A stretch of 5,569 nt of DNA from an uncultured Clostridia bacterium (GTDB taxonomy: Bacteria; Bacillota; Clostridia; Oscillospirales; Acutalibacteraceae). Of the stretch, positions 3,825 to 5,569 are shown piece by piece. The position numbers and the translations under genes are program-made. The DNA lies in the NCBI GenBank assembly GCA_947165115.1, contig CAMUZD010000132.1, positions 1 through 5,569 of the forward strand, written 5' to 3'. The notes under the pieces are model-generated. The model worked only from the letters and a program-made list of their open reading frames with translations. It was not told the origin of the DNA and made no database searches. Numbering within the stretch: the stretch's first letter is position 1; every line of letters starts with the position of its first letter.

Positions 3825-5569
3825 ATGGCAGTTAACAGCTTTGTCGGCAATTCGGCGCCAACCGAAATTAACAGAGCAGGATACAGTGCAAAAACAGAAA
3901 TAAACAGATCCAATGTTTCTGCAAGTATCGATAAAAACAGAGAATTTGCCGCTCCGGGAGAGGTTATCCTTGACAAGTATGAAATCATGGATAAGCTCGG
4001 CGTTGAATCAGGAGAGTCAATATTGTATCTGTGTAAGTCTGAAGATAAGCGATATGTTGCAAAGATATATTGTGATACACCTCCGACGGATGAAACCGTA
4101 TTGGAAAGATTAGGCAGGATTGATTCCCCCTATGTAGCACAAATAATAGAAAGAGGGGTATTCAAGGGCCTTCCGGTTGAGATTACTGAGTTTTTTCAGA
4201 ATGGCAGTTTACTGAAACTGAAAGGCCGGATCAATGATAATCCGGCAATGATTAAAAGAATAGTCAGCGACCTAAACGAAGGGCTGCACTCACTGCATGA
4301 GGCCGGAATCATTCATAAAGATCTGAAGCCTTCGAATATTATGATAAGTGATGACGGGAAAGACGCAGTAATAATTGATTTTGGCATCAGTTTATATGTT
4401 TCGAAAGAAGAGAGAGCTGTGAATGCAAGCTCTGACGATCTGACCCCTGAATTCTCAGCGCCGGAAACATTTGACGGAATATTCTGGGAAGGTTCAGATT
4501 ATTATTCGCTGGGTATGACGCTGCTGTGGCTTGCTGCCGGTGAAACTCCATATGAAGACGATTCAAGAGAAGAAATAAAAAAGAAAGCCCTTCTTTATGA
4601 TATCAGGATTCCTCAAAATATAAGCAACAGTCTCGCCGGCCTTATAAAAGGGCTGACGTATCTTGATATAAAAAACAGGAATAACCGTGATGATCTCAAC
4701 AACAGATGGACATACGAAGAAGTAAAAAAATGGCTTAAGGGAATGCCGAATCCCGTGCCTCCGGTAAGAGAAGGTGCATATACAAAATTTCCGAGATTTG
4801 TGTTTAATGAAAAGGAATATACCTCCCTTGAGCATCTGATTCTCGGAATGAACAGATACTGGGAAAAAGCAAAAGAAATAGTTCTGGATGGTTCGCTTGC
4901 GAAACATCTGCATATGAGCAATCCCGATATTTCGAAAGCTCTTGAAGATACAGTCCGTGATTCAAAAGGAAAAGACGACGACATGATTCTCTTTACCGCT
5001 TTATATAAGATGAATCCCGGAATGAAATGGTTTTTGTGGAAAGGCCACACTATAAACGGCCACATTATCAGGGATTTATACGCTTTGGGTATGGCTCTGA
5101 TGGATGCCTTCAGAGACGGCGGTGGCTTCAGAAGCCCAACACTTACCGAAATAATTGAGAAAAGTGTAATATCCGAATATATTGCGCTGACCCTGGGGAC
5201 GGGCGCACCGGAATACAGTGCGCTGAAAAGCTGTGAAGACCGGATTGCTACCGCTCAGAATGAATGGGAACTGCAATACGGCATGTTTATTCTCGCTTAT
5301 CAGCTTACCGGTGATAAAACAATAGTTTACCGCAGGAAGATAAGGCCCAGGAGAGATGGGGATGAATTGACCGCAATTCCGAGCGACATAGTATTCAGGA
5401 CCACGATGGACATAATCAGGTATTTACAGCATGTGGCGGATTCGGAAAACGAAAATGAATTTGATCGTTTTGTGGATTTTCTCGGATTGGAAAATGAAAA
5501 CGGAAAGTTCGACCCACAGTTCCAGGCATGGATTTTCAAATATAACAGTACCAAAGCGGCAAATATCAG
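3825..5569 (+). CDS. Eukaryotic-like Ser/Thr protein kinase, 3' end outside the window (partial)
   Basis: The frame is open for 581 codons to the window edge without a stop. Residues 1-44 are polar and hold three 11-residue repeats (TEINR at 13 and 24, IDKNR at 35). The kinase domain spans about 50-305: a loose glycine loop (LGVESGES, 58-65), ATP-binding K80 in YVAKIY, catalytic HKDLKPSN (164-171, base D166, N171), metal-binding DFG (185-187), APE (212-214) and DYYSLGMTL in the F helix. All catalytic residues are present, so it should be active. Residues 322 onward (FPRFVFNEKEYTSLEHLI, then NRYWEKAKEIV) resemble, from memory, a helical region found behind some bacterial Ser/Thr kinases, including kinases of TerY-P-like operons; this is tentative. 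No membrane segment or PASTA repeat is seen, so it appears cytoplasmic so far. Inferred role: phosphorylating partners in a signalling or stress module encoded nearby. Confidence 0.88.
   Translation, partial: MAVNSFVGNSAPTEINRAGYSAKTEINRSNVSASIDKNREFAAPGEVILDKYEIMDKLGVESGESILYLCKSEDKRYVAKIYCDTPPTDETVLERLGRIDSPYVAQIIERGVFKGLPVEITEFFQNGSLLKLKGRINDNPAMIKRIVSDLNEGLHSLHEAGIIHKDLKPSNIMISDDGKDAVIIDFGISLYVSKEERAVNASSDDLTPEFSAPETFDGIFWEGSDYYSLGMTLLWLAAGETPYEDDSREEIKKKALLYDIRIPQNISNSLAGLIKGLTYLDIKNRNNRDDLNNRWTYEEVKKWLKGMPNPVPPVREGAYTKFPRFVFNEKEYTSLEHLILGMNRYWEKAKEIVLDGSLAKHLHMSNPDISKALEDTVRDSKGKDDDMILFTALYKMNPGMKWFLWKGHTINGHIIRDLYALGMALMDAFRDGGGFRSPTLTEIIEKSVISEYIALTLGTGAPEYSALKSCEDRIATAQNEWELQYGMFILAYQLTGDKTIVYRRKIRPRRDGDELTAIPSDIVFRTTMDIIRYLQHVADSENENEFDRFVDFLGLENENGKFDPQFQAWIFKYNSTKAANI

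Noticed and set aside
4563..5065. Two overlapping minus-strand frames inside the kinase gene
   Set aside because: They lack an RBS and recognisable motifs, and lie opposite the continuous kinase frame.
1..5569. CRISPR array, tRNA, rRNA, insertion sequence or attachment site
   Set aside because: I saw no spaced direct repeats of the right length, no tRNA cloverleaf, no transposase motif and no terminal inverted repeats.

Overview
The window looks like chromosome from a low-to-middle GC Gram-positive anaerobe, most likely a gut Clostridia/Ruminococcus-type organism. The reasons are a response regulator of the REC + winged-helix + BTAD (SAPR) type, strong GGAGG-type ribosome binding sites, clear SigA-like promoters and a eukaryotic-like Ser/Thr kinase. 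The genus is inference; nothing in the sequence fixes it.

Left block (1 to about 2330), visibly richer in GC. It opens with the last 17 codons of a sensor histidine kinase (G-box of the ATPase domain). A SAPR-type response regulator follows almost without a gap, then a small ORF for a membrane-anchored or secreted peptide whose 3' part continues in another frame. A perfect 13-bp hairpin with T-runs on both sides ends this operon. It also ends the convergent gene on the minus strand, a secreted or membrane-tethered calcineurin-type metallophosphoesterase. That gene's 3' end also appears to continue in another frame for 27 further codons, so both genes that converge on the terminator look frameshifted by one base near their ends.

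Middle (2328 to 2627): a divergent intergenic region. It holds a SigA-like promoter on the minus strand for the phosphoesterase and a strong extended -10 promoter on the plus strand for the next gene. It also carries several repeats: a tandem 10-bp repeat in the phosphoesterase leader, a G-rich tract, a 12-bp palindrome, and an inverted repeat lying inside the plus-strand promoter spacer.

Right block (2628 to 5569), more AT-rich. A Phd/YefM-type antitoxin is followed not by a recognisable toxin but by a predicted six-segment membrane protein of unknown family. After a 211-base gap comes a large gene, open to the window end (at least 581 codons), for a eukaryotic-like Ser/Thr protein kinase. 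Its N-terminus carries three 11-residue repeats, and behind the kinase domain lies a long, probably helical, C-terminal region. The antitoxin, membrane protein and kinase lie on one strand and may form an accessory module; that functional link is inference. The orphan antitoxin with its membrane partner and the repeat-bearing kinase are the most unusual contents here.
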